From: Warburgia ugandensis
Lineage: Eukaryota > Streptophyta > Magnoliopsida > Canellales > Canellaceae
Length of the DNA: 64,000 nt
Assembly (NCBI GenBank): GCA_035236585.1
Contig: CP141134.1
Span: 18,964,414-19,028,413 of the forward strand
Reading direction: 5' to 3'
Shown piece by piece: positions 63,921-64,000 of this stretch; within the stretch, counting starts at the first letter, position 1; every line of letters begins with the position of its first letter. Both the position numbers and the translations under genes were made by a program. The notes under the pieces were generated by a model. It was not told the origin of the DNA. It worked only from the letters and a program-made list of their open reading frames with translations, and did not search any database.

Positions 63921-64000
63921 ATTTTAAAACTCATATTCAAAACATCATCTCTCAAAAATATACATAAGCTAAAATCATACATGACATAATCTCAAATCTT

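Overview
This window is nuclear DNA from a flowering plant with a transposon-rich genome. Four intron-containing genes can be read, and every deduced intron has canonical GT..AG ends. All four products match plant families that work in the chloroplast. The rest is mostly decayed LTR retrotransposons (Ty3/gypsy and Ty1/copia), RTE-type LINE fragments, tRNA-derived SINEs and long (CT)n/(GA)n microsatellites. I cannot name the species. I see no CRISPR array, operon, stand-alone tRNA or rRNA gene.

Layout. 1-3792 (+): 3' part of CRL (CRUMPLED LEAF, CpcT/CpeT-like chromophore-lyase family, plastid envelope), with two SINE copies in its introns. 4596-5948 (-): a complete four-exon gene for a membrane-anchored plastid rubredoxin, convergent with CRL. 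6236-11519 (+): a 5'-truncated Del/Tekay-like chromovirus with one long LTR. 11520-39540: a pile-up of mostly minus-strand gypsy debris. It holds an Athila-like LTR with a primer-binding site, a gag/RT fragment of another gypsy family, an Athila-like LTR+gag deletion derivative (copy A), a second Del-like element (21207-28969), and a longer Athila-like element (copy B, 28970-38505). 39540-40400 (-): RTE LINE 3' end. 41084-42542 (+): complete CCB1 (haem attachment to cytochrome b6). 43368-58390 (-): complete ten-exon FKBP19-type lumenal immunophilin. Its 7.8-kb second intron holds a Ty1/copia element whose gag is itself split by a solo Athila-like LTR. 61276-63920 (+): a decayed RTE LINE with its characteristic simple-repeat tail.

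How the genes relate. CRL and the rubredoxin are tail-to-tail, and so are CCB1 and FKBP19. The four proteins serve plastid division/envelope function, electron transfer or photosystem assembly, cytochrome b6f maturation and thylakoid-lumen protein folding. They share a cellular destination rather than one pathway. I found no convincing new biological system. The most informative signals are the layered transposon history (nested and recombined LTR elements), SINE insertions in introns (one with a perfect 21-bp target duplication), and a microsatellite sitting directly on a weak 5' splice site in the rubredoxin gene.
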